Below are positions 9,068 through 17,251 of a stretch of DNA of 64,000 bases, in pieces. The notes beneath the pieces were generated by a model that was not told the DNA's origin, did not search any database, and saw only the letters and a program-made list of their open reading frames with translations. The position numbers and the translations under genes were made by a program. The DNA is from Galbibacter kalidii (lineage in GTDB: Bacteria > Bacteroidota > Bacteroidia > Flavobacteriales > Flavobacteriaceae): positions 62,001 through 126,000 of the forward strand of contig NZ_JAPFGA010000007.1 in the NCBI RefSeq assembly GCF_026241135.1, given 5' to 3'. Numbering within the stretch: the first letter of the stretch is position 1; the number at the start of each line of letters is the position of its first letter.

Positions 9068-10288
9068 ATGAACAGACGTGATTTTATGAGTAAAACAACC
9101 TTAGGTGCACTAACCGTAGCAGTTGGTGCTCCTGTAGTTTACGGACATTTGATGCCCAATGGTTATAAACCTTTGGCATTACAAGACCCGGATCCTTTTA
9201 GTTTGTTTAAAAAGGATAAGGAGATGAAGGTTTTAAACGATCGCCCGTGGAATATAGAAGCAAGGGCACATTTACTGAATGACAAGATAACACCCAATCA
9301 TTCCATGTTTATTCGTAACAATGGTTTACTCCCTGAAAATATAGATATAAAACAGTGGACGCTTACCATAGACGGTGAGTCGGTTACTGAGCAAAAAACA
9401 TATACGCTTGACGAATTAAAAACACGTTTTAAACACCATACCTATCAGCTTACTTTGGAATGTGCCGGCAACGGACGAAAAGAATTCAATCCGCCGGCGA
9501 AGGGTAATCAGTGGGGGCTTGGTGCTGTGCATTGCTGTGAGTGGACAGGCATTCGTTTACGGGATGTGTTGGATGAAGTGGGGATAAATGATGCTGCTGT
9601 TTACATCGGTTACCATGCCGCTGATATTCACCTGAGCAGGGATCCTGGAAAAGAACCGATCTCCAGGGGTGTTCCGATGGCAAAAGCATATCAGGAGGAG
9701 ACTTTGTTGGCTTTTCAGATGAATGGGGAGGACATTCCCATGGCTCATGGCTATCCGTTGCGATTGATCGCCGGAGGATGGCCAGCCTCGGCTTCAGGAA
9801 AGTGGATCAACCGCATTAGCGTGAGAAATCAAGTGCACGATGGCACCAAAATGACAGGAAAGGCTTATAGGGTGCCGTGTAAACCGGTAGCTCCCGGATC
9901 AGAAGTAAAAGACGAAGATATGTGCATCATAGAATCCATGCCGGTCAAGTCGCTGATCACCTATCCGCGTTCGGGTGCCATTCTTAAATCAGGACAACAA
10001 CTGAATATCAACGGACACGCCTGGGCGGGGGAACTGGAAGTTTCTAAAATGGAATATTCCATCGACTTTGGAGCGACATGGAAAGCATGTGATTTGGAAA
10101 AACCCGTCAACCGATTGGCATGGCAGCATTTTTCGGCGAGTGTTTCGTTTCCGGAAGTGGGTTATTATGAAGTTTGGGCGCGGGCAACCGATTCAAAAGG
10201 TCGAAGTCAGCCCATGCTACTCCCGGGCTGGAACCCAAAAGGATATTTGAACAACGCCTGCCATAGAATTGCAGTAAAAGTAAGTTGA
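9068..10288 (+). CDS. sulfite-oxidase-like molybdopterin oxidoreductase, Tat-exported
   Basis: 406 residues from the ATG at 9068, chosen because the Tat motif NRRDFMSK follows directly and leads into a hydrophobic, Ala/Gly-rich signal region. The molybdenum-binding Cys is in TLECAGNGR (Cys132). The fold continues through WGLGAVHCCEWTGIRL and the dimerisation domain with GHAWAGELEVSKMEYSIDFG. Family enzymes oxidise sulfite to sulfate in the periplasm and pass electrons to cytochrome c. The next gene is a membrane-anchored cytochrome c starting 2 nt after this stop, so the pair looks like SorA/SorB. The exact substrate is inferred. Confidence 0.9.
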   Translation: MNRRDFMSKTTLGALTVAVGAPVVYGHLMPNGYKPLALQDPDPFSLFKKDKEMKVLNDRPWNIEARAHLLNDKITPNHSMFIRNNGLLPENIDIKQWTLTIDGESVTEQKTYTLDELKTRFKHHTYQLTLECAGNGRKEFNPPAKGNQWGLGAVHCCEWTGIRLRDVLDEVGINDAAVYIGYHAADIHLSRDPGKEPISRGVPMAKAYQEETLLAFQMNGEDIPMAHGYPLRLIAGGWPASASGKWINRISVRNQVHDGTKMTGKAYRVPCKPVAPGSEVKDEDMCIIESMPVKSLITYPRSGAILKSGQQLNINGHAWAGELEVSKMEYSIDFGATWKACDLEKPVNRLAWQHFSASVSFPEVGYYEVWARATDSKGRSQPMLLPGWNPKGYLNNACHRIAVKVS

Positions 10289-10290
10289 GT

Positions 10291-10770
10291 ATGAAGAATG
10301 AAGAGCATTTTATAGAACAGGTCAAGGTGATATATCGAAGTCTACTGTGGTTTTGCATTGTCTGTTTCGGACTCGGGTTTTTGATTCTTTTAATACACTT
10401 CAACCCTGATCTGATTAAAGAAGAACCCACAATTACAGCAATAGAAGAGGAGGTAAGCTCAGATATAACTGAAACGATTCGAGACAGCATCCATGCCGAT
10501 ACCGGACTTATCAAAGCCGATGGACTGACCGAAGTGATAAACAATTGTACCAACTGTCATTCAGCAAAGATCATCATTCAAAACCGGATGACCCGTGAAA
10601 ACTGGTTAATGAGCATACGCTGGATGCAGGAAACCCAAAATTTATGGGATTTGGGAGAAAACGAAAATATCATCCTTGACTATCTTGCCACCCACTACGC
10701 CCCCAAAGAAAAAGGTCGCCGCGAAAATCTGATTGTGGAGGAATGGTATGTGTTGGAGAAGGGGCAGTAG
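10291..10770 (+). CDS. membrane-anchored monoheme cytochrome c, partner of the molybdoenzyme
   Basis: 159 residues from the ATG at 10291; a TTG six bases upstream would overlap the previous stop. One transmembrane segment (about 17-37) anchors it, followed by an acidic linker and the heme c motif Cys86-T-N-Cys89-His90. Downstream Met residues in NWLMSIRWM could supply the axial ligand. Translationally close to the sulfite-oxidase-like gene. Such c-type subunits (SorB-like) accept electrons from the molybdenum centre. The short C-terminus YAPKEKGRRENLIVEEWYVL is unusually charged. Confidence 0.87.
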   Translation: MKNEEHFIEQVKVIYRSLLWFCIVCFGLGFLILLIHFNPDLIKEEPTITAIEEEVSSDITETIRDSIHADTGLIKADGLTEVINNCTNCHSAKIIIQNRMTRENWLMSIRWMQETQNLWDLGENENIILDYLATHYAPKEKGRRENLIVEEWYVLEKGQ

Positions 10771-11108
10771 GCAGTATGCGAGCACAGCTCAATAGAAGGA
10801 TTGTCCCCTTGAGGACAAACAGAGTAGCAAAATATATTTTTCCACGAGGTTTGCGAGCGCAGCTCATTAGGGGTGTTTTTTTGAATGCTAAATTTTAATA
10901 TTGAAATTTGTAGTTCACTAAGAAACCCTTTCACAACAAATTTCCTGGGGTTGACAACAAGATTGCTGTTATTCAGAAGAAAATATATATTTTAGCGAGA
11001 TGATATACAGGCTTGTGGTTATAAACTAGTTGTATATAATATGAAACACACAATCTGTTTGATATAGATTTTGATGTATAATTAAGTTGTTAAAATCTAA
11101 ATAAAAAA
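10771..11108. other. intergenic region with repeat pair and LytTR-type promoter
   Basis: The first part holds two related fragments, GCGAGCACAGCTCAATAG (about 10778) and GCGAGCGCAGCTCATTAG (about 10853). The second part holds paired LytTR-type half-sites and a -7 box described separately. A roughly 105-nt leader follows before the gene at 11109. Confidence 0.6.
10930..10995 (+). promoter_or_regulatory. LytTR-type promoter for the gene at 11109
   Basis: Half-sites TTCACAACAA (10930-10939) and TTGACAACAA (10951-10960) are in direct repeat exactly 21 bp apart. A -7-like box TATTTTAG begins at 10988, 37 bp after the second half-site starts. This matches six other promoters in the window. Confidence 0.7.
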
Positions 11109-11495
11109 ATGACTGAAAAGAAATATTTTGAGAAAGCCAAGTTTATTTGGCAAAATTATGTGCCCGAGTCAGGGCAGTCAAAGTATGTTCAAGGTGAATT
11201 ATTAAGAGCAATTGAAAAATTGCGTGATGAAGCTCATAGAAATGGTAATATAAACTTCAATGAAAAATGTCACGGGATATTGATTGACTATCTAAGAAAA
11301 AAACTATCGGACAAAAAAGTGTTTAACCAAAAAACAATTGAACAAATCAACACTGATTTGGATAAGTTATCAATTGAAGATAAACCTTATTCAGAAGATG
11401 ACATTTTTGACCGAATATCTAACAGGGTTGTAGATTGGTGTATGTTATACCATGAGCCTATTTCTCATGAAGAGAATGATGAATTATACTGTTAA
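11109..11495 (+). CDS. hypothetical protein, 128 residues
   Basis: Not recognised. It is a soluble, charged, mostly helical protein rich in Lys, Glu and Asn, with no signal peptide or membrane segment. The C-terminal part reads RISNRVVDWCMLYHEP and ends in Tyr-Cys. Codon use is AT-rich compared with the neighbouring molybdoenzyme genes, which suggests acquisition. It is preceded by a LytTR-type promoter, making it a candidate target of the regulator at 33942. An inverted repeat, TGTTAACGTAA / TTACGTATAACA, follows the stop at about 11488-11513 and may act as its transcription end. Confidence 0.6.
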   Translation: MTEKKYFEKAKFIWQNYVPESGQSKYVQGELLRAIEKLRDEAHRNGNINFNEKCHGILIDYLRKKLSDKKVFNQKTIEQINTDLDKLSIEDKPYSEDDIFDRISNRVVDWCMLYHEPISHEENDELYC

Positions 11496-11641
11496 CGTAA
11501 AAAATTACGTATAACAGTACATCCTATGAAAAAACCAACCTATGATTACCAATTACACCAATGTTGCTAAATGGCTATCAAAAACTGATAAGGAAAATGT
11601 TGGGTAATTGCATATAATTCGGCTATACCAATACATACCAT

Positions 11642-12019
11642 CTAAGACAAACTGTCGACAAACTCCCCTTTTTCATTGACGACTTGGTTTCCCCATTTGG
11701 TAATGGCTTCCAGAACGGGAATAAATGATTTCCCAAAATCAGTTAAACTATAGACAACTTTTATGGGTGGTTTTTTTCCATAAACCTTTCTTGAAACCAA
11801 ACTGTCTTTTTCCAATTGCTTTAACTGTAAACTTAAAGTCATTTCTGTTACAGCGGGCATTTCCCTACGGAGTTCACTGAATCTTTTTTTACCATCTGCT
11901 AAATGATATAGGATAACGGTTTTCCATTTTCCGCCAACTAAATCCATTGTCAAACTTACAGAACAGGGGTAGGTTTTTCCTTTAAGCCTGACATACTCAC
12001 CTTTACATTCATCCTTCAT
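11642..12019 (-). CDS. HxlR-family winged-helix transcriptional regulator
   Basis: 125 residues with the HxlR signature: Cys in PCSVSLTMDLVGGKWKTVI, the recognition region SELRREMPAVTEMTLSLQLKQLE, and the wing KPPIKVVYSLTDFG. Family members sense redox state or electrophiles through the conserved Cys and usually regulate a divergently transcribed reductase. Here the divergent neighbour is a flavodoxin-fold quinone reductase, with 104 bp between starts. Start ATG is at 12017-12019. Confidence 0.92.
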   Translation of the reverse strand: MKDECKGEYVRLKGKTYPCSVSLTMDLVGGKWKTVILYHLADGKKRFSELRREMPAVTEMTLSLQLKQLEKDSLVSRKVYGKKPPIKVVYSLTDFGKSFIPVLEAITKWGNQVVNEKGEFVDSLS

Positions 12020-12037
12020 ATTTATTTGATTTTAAAC

Positions 12038-12106
12038 CTATCTAAATTGATAGTTATTGCAAAAGTAAAAGGCTAAAATTAGTTTTGCAACTATAATTAT
12101 TATAGT
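12038..12106 (+). promoter_or_regulatory. divergent promoter with candidate HxlR operators
   Basis: Two palindromes lie between the divergent genes: CTATCTAAATTGATAG (12038-12053, 5-bp arms) and ACTATAATTATTATAGT (12090-12106, perfect 8-bp arms). A -33-like TTG at 12057-12059 and a -7 box TAGTTTTG at 12080-12087, 20 bp apart, drive the reductase. The second palindrome covers the expected start site, so binding would repress. Confidence 0.55.
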
Positions 12107-12123
12107 ATTAAAATTTAAAAATT

Positions 12124-12669
12124 ATGGCATTAATTATTTTAGGACATCCAACTTTTGAGAAGTCCTTAGCGAACAAAACCATTATTGATGAATTGCAAAA
12201 AAGCGATTTGGAAATAGAAATCAGGAACATCCAAAATCTGTATCCTGATTACAAAATTGAAGCAAAAGTAGAACAACAAGTGTTATTGCAGCATAAGACA
12301 ATCGTGTTTCAATATCCGTTTTATTGGTATAATATGCCAGCTATTTTAAAGCATTGGTTTGATGTGGTATTTGAGCATCAGTTTGCCTTTGGTTCAAAAG
12401 GTGATAAATTAAAAGGCAGAAACTTTTTGGCAAGTTTTAGTATAGGTGGTAAGGAAAAGGAATATAGCACATTAGAAAAACACCATTTTCGAATTCAAGA
12501 ATTCTGTAAAAACCTTGAGCAAACAGCCTATTTTGCTCAGATGAATTATATCGAACCATTTTATTTTTATGAAACTTCCCTTGCCGATGGCTATACAGAA
12601 AATGAAGTGAAGACAAAGGCTAAGGACCACGGCAAGAGATTGATTAAGCTTCTGAGTGAACTAAATTAG
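12124..12669 (+). CDS. flavodoxin-fold NAD(P)H:quinone oxidoreductase
   Basis: 181 residues of the NQO1/KefF/MdaB-like family, which uses FMN or FAD to reduce quinones and electrophiles by two electrons. Key segments are MALIILGHPTFEKSLANKTI, IVFQYPFYWYNMPAILKHWFD (the diagnostic flavin-binding loop), and FAFGSKGDKLKGRNF. Divergent from an HxlR regulator, which very likely controls it. The start is the ATG at 12124, placed after a clear promoter. The electron acceptor is not evident. Confidence 0.9.
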   Translation: MALIILGHPTFEKSLANKTIIDELQKSDLEIEIRNIQNLYPDYKIEAKVEQQVLLQHKTIVFQYPFYWYNMPAILKHWFDVVFEHQFAFGSKGDKLKGRNFLASFSIGGKEKEYSTLEKHHFRIQEFCKNLEQTAYFAQMNYIEPFYFYETSLADGYTENEVKTKAKDHGKRLIKLLSELN

Positions 12670-12718
12670 AAACTGCGGAATTTCCTACTCAGAAATTCAA
12701 CTCATTTTCCTACTTTTA

Positions 12719-12820
12719 CTCACTAAGCGAGATTTTAAATATTCTGATGCTTGCGTTGAAATGTTTTTTAGGTTTTTCCGCCTAATGCCTCGTGGCCTTG
12801 CCCCGAGGTAGTTGATTAAC
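12719..12820 (+). repeat. family-A interspersed repeat, copy 2 (intergenic)
   Basis: Runs from CTCACTAAGCGAGATTTTAA through GCTTGCGTTGAAATG, TTTTTTAGGTTTTTCCGCC and CTCGTGGCCTTGCCCCGAGG to TAGTTGATTAAC. This is the intact reference copy for the element inserted, in reverse, in menC at 38593-38694. Confidence 0.8.
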
Positions 12821-12854
12821 GCAAACATAAAGCATTAACACCAAGTCAAAAACC

Positions 12855-13436
12855 ATGAAAGACTCCAACATCCTTGACAAACCAAAAATTCATTCAGAAA
12901 TAGAAAACAAATCTGAAGAAATCGGGTTTACCATGCCTTCAGATCTTTATATCGGGAGCTTGTTGAAAACATTGATAACATCGAAGCCCAAATCGAATCT
13001 ATTGGAATTGGGAACAGGCATCGGACTTTCCCTTTCCTGGATGGTTGATGGTATGGATCCGGAATCAAAGTTGATAACAGTGGATAATGATCCTAAACTG
13101 ATTGATATTGCGAAGCATTATTTTGGAGCGGACAAAAGAGTAGAAATTGTATGTGAAGACGGGACAGAATGGATAAAAAATTATGACGGAGAAAACTTTG
13201 ATTTAATTTTTGCCGATGCCTGGCCGGGAAAATACAGTGAACTCGATGAGGTTTTAGAATTATTGAATGTCGGTGGATTTTATATCATTGACGATATGAC
13301 AGCACAACCCAACTGGCCTGATGGACATCAGAAAAATGTAGATCAATTGATTGCTGATCTGGAAAAACGAAAAAATCTAAACCTAACCAAGATGAATTGG
13401 TCCACTGGAGTTATTATAGTCACGAAAAAGTATTAA
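12855..13436 (+). CDS. class I SAM-dependent O-methyltransferase
   Basis: 193 residues. The Rossmann-like methyltransferase core shows motif I LLELGTGIGLSLSW (about 54-67), motif II KLITVDNDP, and LIFADAWPGKYSELDEVLELL, which resembles the metal-dependent O-methyltransferase (type 3) family. VGGFYIIDDM follows in the usual place. Substrate unknown. It stands alone between a repeat and the convergent prfB. Confidence 0.88.
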   Translation: MKDSNILDKPKIHSEIENKSEEIGFTMPSDLYIGSLLKTLITSKPKSNLLELGTGIGLSLSWMVDGMDPESKLITVDNDPKLIDIAKHYFGADKRVEIVCEDGTEWIKNYDGENFDLIFADAWPGKYSELDEVLELLNVGGFYIIDDMTAQPNWPDGHQKNVDQLIADLEKRKNLNLTKMNWSTGVIIVTKKY

Positions 13437-13466
13437 ACGAGGCACTAAAGAAAACAAATGAAATAC

Positions 13467-14564
13467 CTACTCCTCTTCATGCTGGCCCATCATCATCAAA
13501 TAGGCTTTTAGGAATTCGTCAATGCTACCGTCCATTACCGCATCTACATTTCCGGTTTCGTGTCCGGTTCTAACGTCTTTAACCAGTTTGTATGGATGCA
13601 TCACGTAGTTGCGTATTTGTGAGCCCCATTCAATCTTCATTTTTCCAGACTCAATCTCTTCTCTGGCAGCCTGGCGTTTTTTCAATTCGATCTCATACAA
13701 CTGTGATTTCAGCATTTGCATTGCCTTTTCGCGGTTTTCAAGCTGCGAACGGGTTTCGGAGTTGTGAATGATAATTCCGGTAGGGTGGTGCGTTAGGATG
13801 GCCTTAGTCTCCACCTTGTTTACATTTTGTCCACCGGCACCGCTCGACCGAGCAAAATCCCATGAAATATCAGCGGGGTTGATATCAATCTCGATAGAAT
13901 CATCTGCTAACGGATAAACATAAACAGAGGCAAAAGAAGTATGTCTTTTAGCATTACTGTCAAAGGGAGAGATACGTACCAATCTGTGCACTCCGTTCTC
14001 ACTCTTCAACCAACCAAAAGCATAATCCCCATCAAATTCAAGTGTAACGGTCTTAATCCCGGCAACATCGCCCTCCTGATGGTTGAGTTCTTTGATCTTA
14101 AAGCCGTTTTTTTCACCCCACATGAGGTACATCCGCATCAACATCGCTGCCCAATCACAACTTTCGGTTCCTCCAGCGCCGGCTGTGATTTGGAGTACAG
14201 CACTCATACTGTCACCTTCTTCAGAAAGCATGTTTTTAAACTCCATACCTTCAATCAGGGTCTTGGCTTTTTCATATTGAGAAACCACATCGTCTTCGGT
14301 AGCTTCGCCTTCTTTATAAAATTCATACAACACGTCAAGGTCACTTACCATGGTCTTGGCAGTGTTATAATCTTCTACCCATTTTTTCAGGCCACGCAAG
14401 TCCTTCATAATAGCCTCAGCCTTCTTGGAGTCATTCCAAAAATCAGGGGCATAGGTTTTCTCCTCTTCATTTTGGATTTCGATGAGCTTTTGCTCTATGT
14501 TTAAGTATTTTTTTAGCTCGGTTGTCCTTTCCTCAAGATCTTTTACCTGATCGGTAGTAATCAT
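13467..14564 (-). CDS. prfB: peptide chain release factor 2
   Basis: 365 residues. Recognises UGA and UAA stop codons and triggers peptide release. The catalytic GGQ is at 244-246 in SGAGGQNVNKVETK, and the UGA-specifying SPF tripeptide at 199-201. The frame is continuous: where many bacteria have the programmed +1 frameshift (after about codon 23-26), this gene reads KKYLNIEQKL without an internal UGA, so autoregulation by frameshifting is absent. ATG at 14562-14564. No lysyl-tRNA synthetase gene is adjacent. Confidence 0.96.
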   Translation of the reverse strand: MITTDQVKDLEERTTELKKYLNIEQKLIEIQNEEEKTYAPDFWNDSKKAEAIMKDLRGLKKWVEDYNTAKTMVSDLDVLYEFYKEGEATEDDVVSQYEKAKTLIEGMEFKNMLSEEGDSMSAVLQITAGAGGTESCDWAAMLMRMYLMWGEKNGFKIKELNHQEGDVAGIKTVTLEFDGDYAFGWLKSENGVHRLVRISPFDSNAKRHTSFASVYVYPLADDSIEIDINPADISWDFARSSGAGGQNVNKVETKAILTHHPTGIIIHNSETRSQLENREKAMQMLKSQLYEIELKKRQAAREEIESGKMKIEWGSQIRNYVMHPYKLVKDVRTGHETGNVDAVMDGSIDEFLKAYLMMMGQHEEE

Positions 14565-14725
14565 ATCATCATATTTTCCTCAAAAGTAAAATACTTTTTT
14601 AAATGATGTACGTTTGTGGTGATATTAATATCAAATTCCAAAAAAAACAAGCACTAATTCCGACAATTATCGGGATCAAGAGCCAAATTAAAAGTTCTGA
14701 CTATCGGTATGTCATCTACACAACG

Positions 14726-15613
14726 CTATTTAACTTTCAATTCAGTTGTGATGTTCAATTTTTTATCAGAGTTTTTGTCTTTTAATCTCGCGACCAGTTT
14801 ACAAGGATTGTTTATTTGTCCACTGGAAAAAGTAATGGTAACGGGAAGTTGACCTTCGGTGAAAGCTTCAGCATTGATACCCTCTAGTTCATATTTACTT
14901 AAAACATTTGAGTCGGAAATGATTTTATTTCCATTGTTATCTATAAGGGCTATTGACAAAACCGGATATACATTTCCGTTTTTTACCGTTAAACCATCAA
15001 GTCCTTCCAGTATTAAAGCCAATTGATTTTCTTGGTTTACTTGATTGTCTAAAACAGGTTGCTTTAGGCTTTCATTCCATAAATAGATGTGCGAGTAGTT
15101 TATATCTTTAGAATCAATATTCAATAGCTCATTTTCTTCTACTGTAAAAGGAAGTTCATATAAAAAAGTTCCTTCTCCTTTTTTATCCCAAATACTGACT
15201 TTGACTTTGTATTTTTCTTTGTTTCTATAAGGTAAAACGGCTATGAAATTCGCCTGAAGTTTGATAGGGGATAGCGCTGTTCCTTCTTTCAAGTCTTTTA
15301 ATAAATCAGGGTAAGTAAGGACAGTATCTTTTTCATTTTTGGTGATAAACAATGATAGTCCGGGAAATATTTTCCCCCCTTCTTTTTTGAAGCCACTTAT
15401 GTTATTGAAAACGAAATTCACTTTTTCCCCATGAACAAAATGATTTCTCTTTTCATTTTTTCCATTGACTTGGATAACCACTTCGTCACAACTAATTCCA
15501 TCACCCCTTGAGTAGGCACCGGAGATCATGTCTTTGTTTACAGATTGGTTAAAATTACAAGCGTTAAAAAATAAGGAAAGTAGGATAATACCAGCTAAAA
15601 TTGTTCTTTTCAT
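14726..15613 (-). CDS. hypothetical lipoprotein
   Basis: 295 residues from the ATG at 15611-15613, chosen because MKRTILAGIILLSLFFNAC is a clean lipoprotein signal with the lipidated Cys at 19. The rest is two similar beta-rich halves: NFVFNNISGFKKEGGKIFPGLSLFI in the first and ALILEGLDGLTVKNGNVYPVLSIAL in the second share the pattern L(x)G-xGK/N-(F/Y)PxLS-(I/L), so the protein seems to be an internal duplication of an immunoglobulin-like or TssD-like fold. No known domain was recognised. Expressed from a LytTR-type promoter at 15666-15732 with an adjacent 21-bp repeat array. Confidence 0.72.
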   Translation of the reverse strand: MKRTILAGIILLSLFFNACNFNQSVNKDMISGAYSRGDGISCDEVVIQVNGKNEKRNHFVHGEKVNFVFNNISGFKKEGGKIFPGLSLFITKNEKDTVLTYPDLLKDLKEGTALSPIKLQANFIAVLPYRNKEKYKVKVSIWDKKGEGTFLYELPFTVEENELLNIDSKDINYSHIYLWNESLKQPVLDNQVNQENQLALILEGLDGLTVKNGNVYPVLSIALIDNNGNKIISDSNVLSKYELEGINAEAFTEGQLPVTITFSSGQINNPCKLVARLKDKNSDKKLNITTELKVK

Positions 15614-15665
15614 AATTAGTTCTCTATTGTTTCTTAGTTTATTTATAAGCACTATTAATTGAGCT

Positions 15666-15732
15666 CTAAACTATGAACTTTATCCTAAAATAACCTCCAT
15701 TTTGTTGTGAACTGTAGTTATATTGTTGTGAA
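15666..15732 (-). promoter_or_regulatory. LytTR-type promoter for the lipoprotein gene
   Basis: On the minus strand, half-sites TTCACAACAA at 15732-15723 and 15711-15702 are identical and 21 bp apart. The -7-like box TAGTTTAG starts at 15673, 38 bp after the second half-site starts. The gene begins about 53 nt further on. Confidence 0.72.
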
Positions 15733-15740
15733 ATCATTTA

Positions 15741-15880
15741 TCTCGGAAGAGAAACATCGGAATAATAGATCAACCACAAGGAATGGAAAACGAACGTGCC
15801 GGAACACGATTGTATCGTATCAGAATCAAAATGTAACGAGTTGGAATGCAATGGTAATGAGCCTGAACATGATTTAGGAT
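15741..15880 (+). repeat. degenerate 21-bp tandem array, six full units plus a partial one
   Basis: Full units begin at 15755, 15776, 15797, 15818, 15839 and 15860, each exactly 21 bp. Examples are CATCGGAATAATAGATCAAC(C) and TGCCGGAACACGATTGTATC(G). A 14-bp partial unit starts at 15741. The consensus is nnYCGGAAYnnnAnnTGTAAC. It directly abuts the paired half-sites. A longer array of the same family is at 43713-43943. Confidence 0.75.
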
Positions 15881-16010
15881 TTATCCAACCAAATTTTAAG
15901 GGATAAAATGTATTTTAGTGGTTCATATTAAGTTAGCGGTTATTGTAGAACGACAGTGTGATAAATCCAACAGGAAAAAATAAATACTCAAATAAAAGAC
16001 ATATAACAAA

Positions 16011-16097
16011 ATGGAGCAGAGCAAATTACCGACAGTAGAATGTCAAATGTTGATAAAACTGAAAACTAAAAAAACCGTATTTTTTACTGAAATATGA
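16011..16097 (+). pseudogene. possible N-terminal remnant of an SRPBCC-domain protein
   Basis: A 28-codon frame starting MEQSKLPTVECQMLIK resembles the first residues I recall for Aha1/SRPBCC-type proteins in this group, where TVE-QMLI precedes the domain. It then loses similarity (KLKTKKTVFFTEI) and stops. The following DUF1801 gene is a frequent partner of SRPBCC genes. Likely a truncated leftover rather than a working gene. Confidence 0.35.
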
Positions 16098-16127
16098 TCA
16101 GTAACTAGATAAATTAGAATTTATAAG

Positions 16128-16556
16128 ATGAGTATGATAGAAATAAAAACAAATTCCAAAGTAGAAGAAGTTCTTGGCAATTACCCGGATACAGTTCGTG
16201 ATAAAATGCAATTCTTAAGGGAACTGATCATAGAAACAGCAGGGGAAATAGAAGGCATAGACAAACTTGAAGAGACATTGAAATGGGGCGAACCAAGTTT
16301 TGTAACCAAAAATGGGAGCACCTTGCGAATGGATTGGAAAGAGAAGGTACCAAACCAGTACGCAATGTATTTCCAATGTACAAGTCGTTTGGTTGATACG
16401 TTTAGAAGGGTATTTGAACATAAATTTCAATATGAGGGAAATCGGGCCATTGTTTTTCAATTAAACCAAAAAATCCCGGTATCGGAATTAAAACAATGTA
16501 TCAAAGCAACTTTGACATACCACAAGGTAAAACATTTGATAACATTGGGGATTTGA
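16128..16556 (+). CDS. DUF1801 domain protein
   Basis: 142 residues. Features of the YdhG-like/DUF1801 fold are visible: YPDTVRDKMQFLRELI, EETLKWGEPSF, GSTLRMDWKEK and AMYFQCTSRLVDTFR. The family is a small alpha/beta domain without a settled activity. ATG at 16128, followed by a second ATG two codons later that could also serve. It stands close to the possible SRPBCC remnant upstream. Confidence 0.85.
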   Translation: MSMIEIKTNSKVEEVLGNYPDTVRDKMQFLRELIIETAGEIEGIDKLEETLKWGEPSFVTKNGSTLRMDWKEKVPNQYAMYFQCTSRLVDTFRRVFEHKFQYEGNRAIVFQLNQKIPVSELKQCIKATLTYHKVKHLITLGI

Positions 16557-16660
16557 AAAAAACGTTGCTAGAGCGAACTTCCCTTTATTGACTGACAGGT
16601 CTCGCTCGTACTGAAACTATAAAAAAAGCACAAAAAATACAGAAATAATAATAGATAAAA

Positions 16661-17089
16661 TTGAACTCAAACCAAGAAAGAATCAAAAACCTATTAACCA
16701 ATTTGGTAAATGGTAATGACGATTATGCCTTTAAACCGGCTACTAGGCAGCAAATAAATACTTTTGTACAACGCGCCGAAGATTATGGCGTTGAAGACAC
16801 GACAATCAAACAACTAGTCGATTTGTATACTGTTGCAGACGATTTTTCTTATGAAATAATAATGGCCTTTCACCCCAGTGATGATCTGGTGATATTTGAA
16901 TGGTGGGAAACCAAAGAATTATGGCTGGGACAAAGGGATTTTTATTCTTTGCGATGGGCAAATGGGAAATTCTGTTTGGGTGATGCAGCCAATGTTAGTT
17001 TTTCTGAAGACTATGAATGTGACACATTAATCGAACTCATAGAAGTCTGTATAAAAGACATCGATGAAGCAAATTATTTTGGTGACTGA
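16661..17089 (+). CDS. hypothetical protein (possibly SMI1/KNR4-like)
   Basis: 142 residues. No ATG is available at the start; I use TTG at 16661, which gives LNSNQERIKNLLTNLVNG. The protein is acidic and soluble, with helical N-terminal half and aromatic-rich core LVIFEWWETKELWLGQRDFYSLRWANGKFCLGDA. The order of helices then a W/G-rich beta region loosely resembles SMI1/KNR4 (SUKH) proteins, often immunity proteins, but the match is weak. No toxin gene is adjacent. Function unassigned. Confidence 0.65.
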   Translation: MNSNQERIKNLLTNLVNGNDDYAFKPATRQQINTFVQRAEDYGVEDTTIKQLVDLYTVADDFSYEIIMAFHPSDDLVIFEWWETKELWLGQRDFYSLRWANGKFCLGDAANVSFSEDYECDTLIELIEVCIKDIDEANYFGD

Positions 17090-17183
17090 GAAAAGAAAAA
17101 TAGAATAAAATGAAATGTCGACCCCTCACTATCATTAGTGTCACCCCAAGGGCTAGCACAAACCTCTTGACTTGTGCTATAAC

Positions 17184-17217
17184 AAAAAAAGGCACAAACA
17201 TAAATGCTTGCGCCTTT
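17184..17217 (-). terminator. rho-independent terminator of the primary sigma factor gene
   Basis: On the minus strand: AAAGGCGCAAGC, 6-nt loop, GTTTGTGCCTTT, then a run of T. It starts about 35 nt after the sigma factor stop. Confidence 0.85.
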
Positions 17218-17251
17218 GGTATATATTGTTTACTGCAAACTGTTTTCTGAA

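Larger units (their letters stand above)
15614..16127. other. intergenic region with LytTR-type promoter, 21-bp array and gene remnant
   Basis: From left to right it holds the promoter of the lipoprotein gene, an array of about 6.5 degenerate 21-bp units, roughly 130 nt without recognised content, and a short frame resembling the N-terminus of an SRPBCC protein. These are described separately. Confidence 0.7.

Noticed and set aside
11496-11641. Possible integron-like attC site (GTATAAC...GTTGGGT) after the hypothetical gene at 11109.
   Set aside because: The left core does not fit RYYYAAC, no integrase or cassette array is present, and the fold is not convincing.
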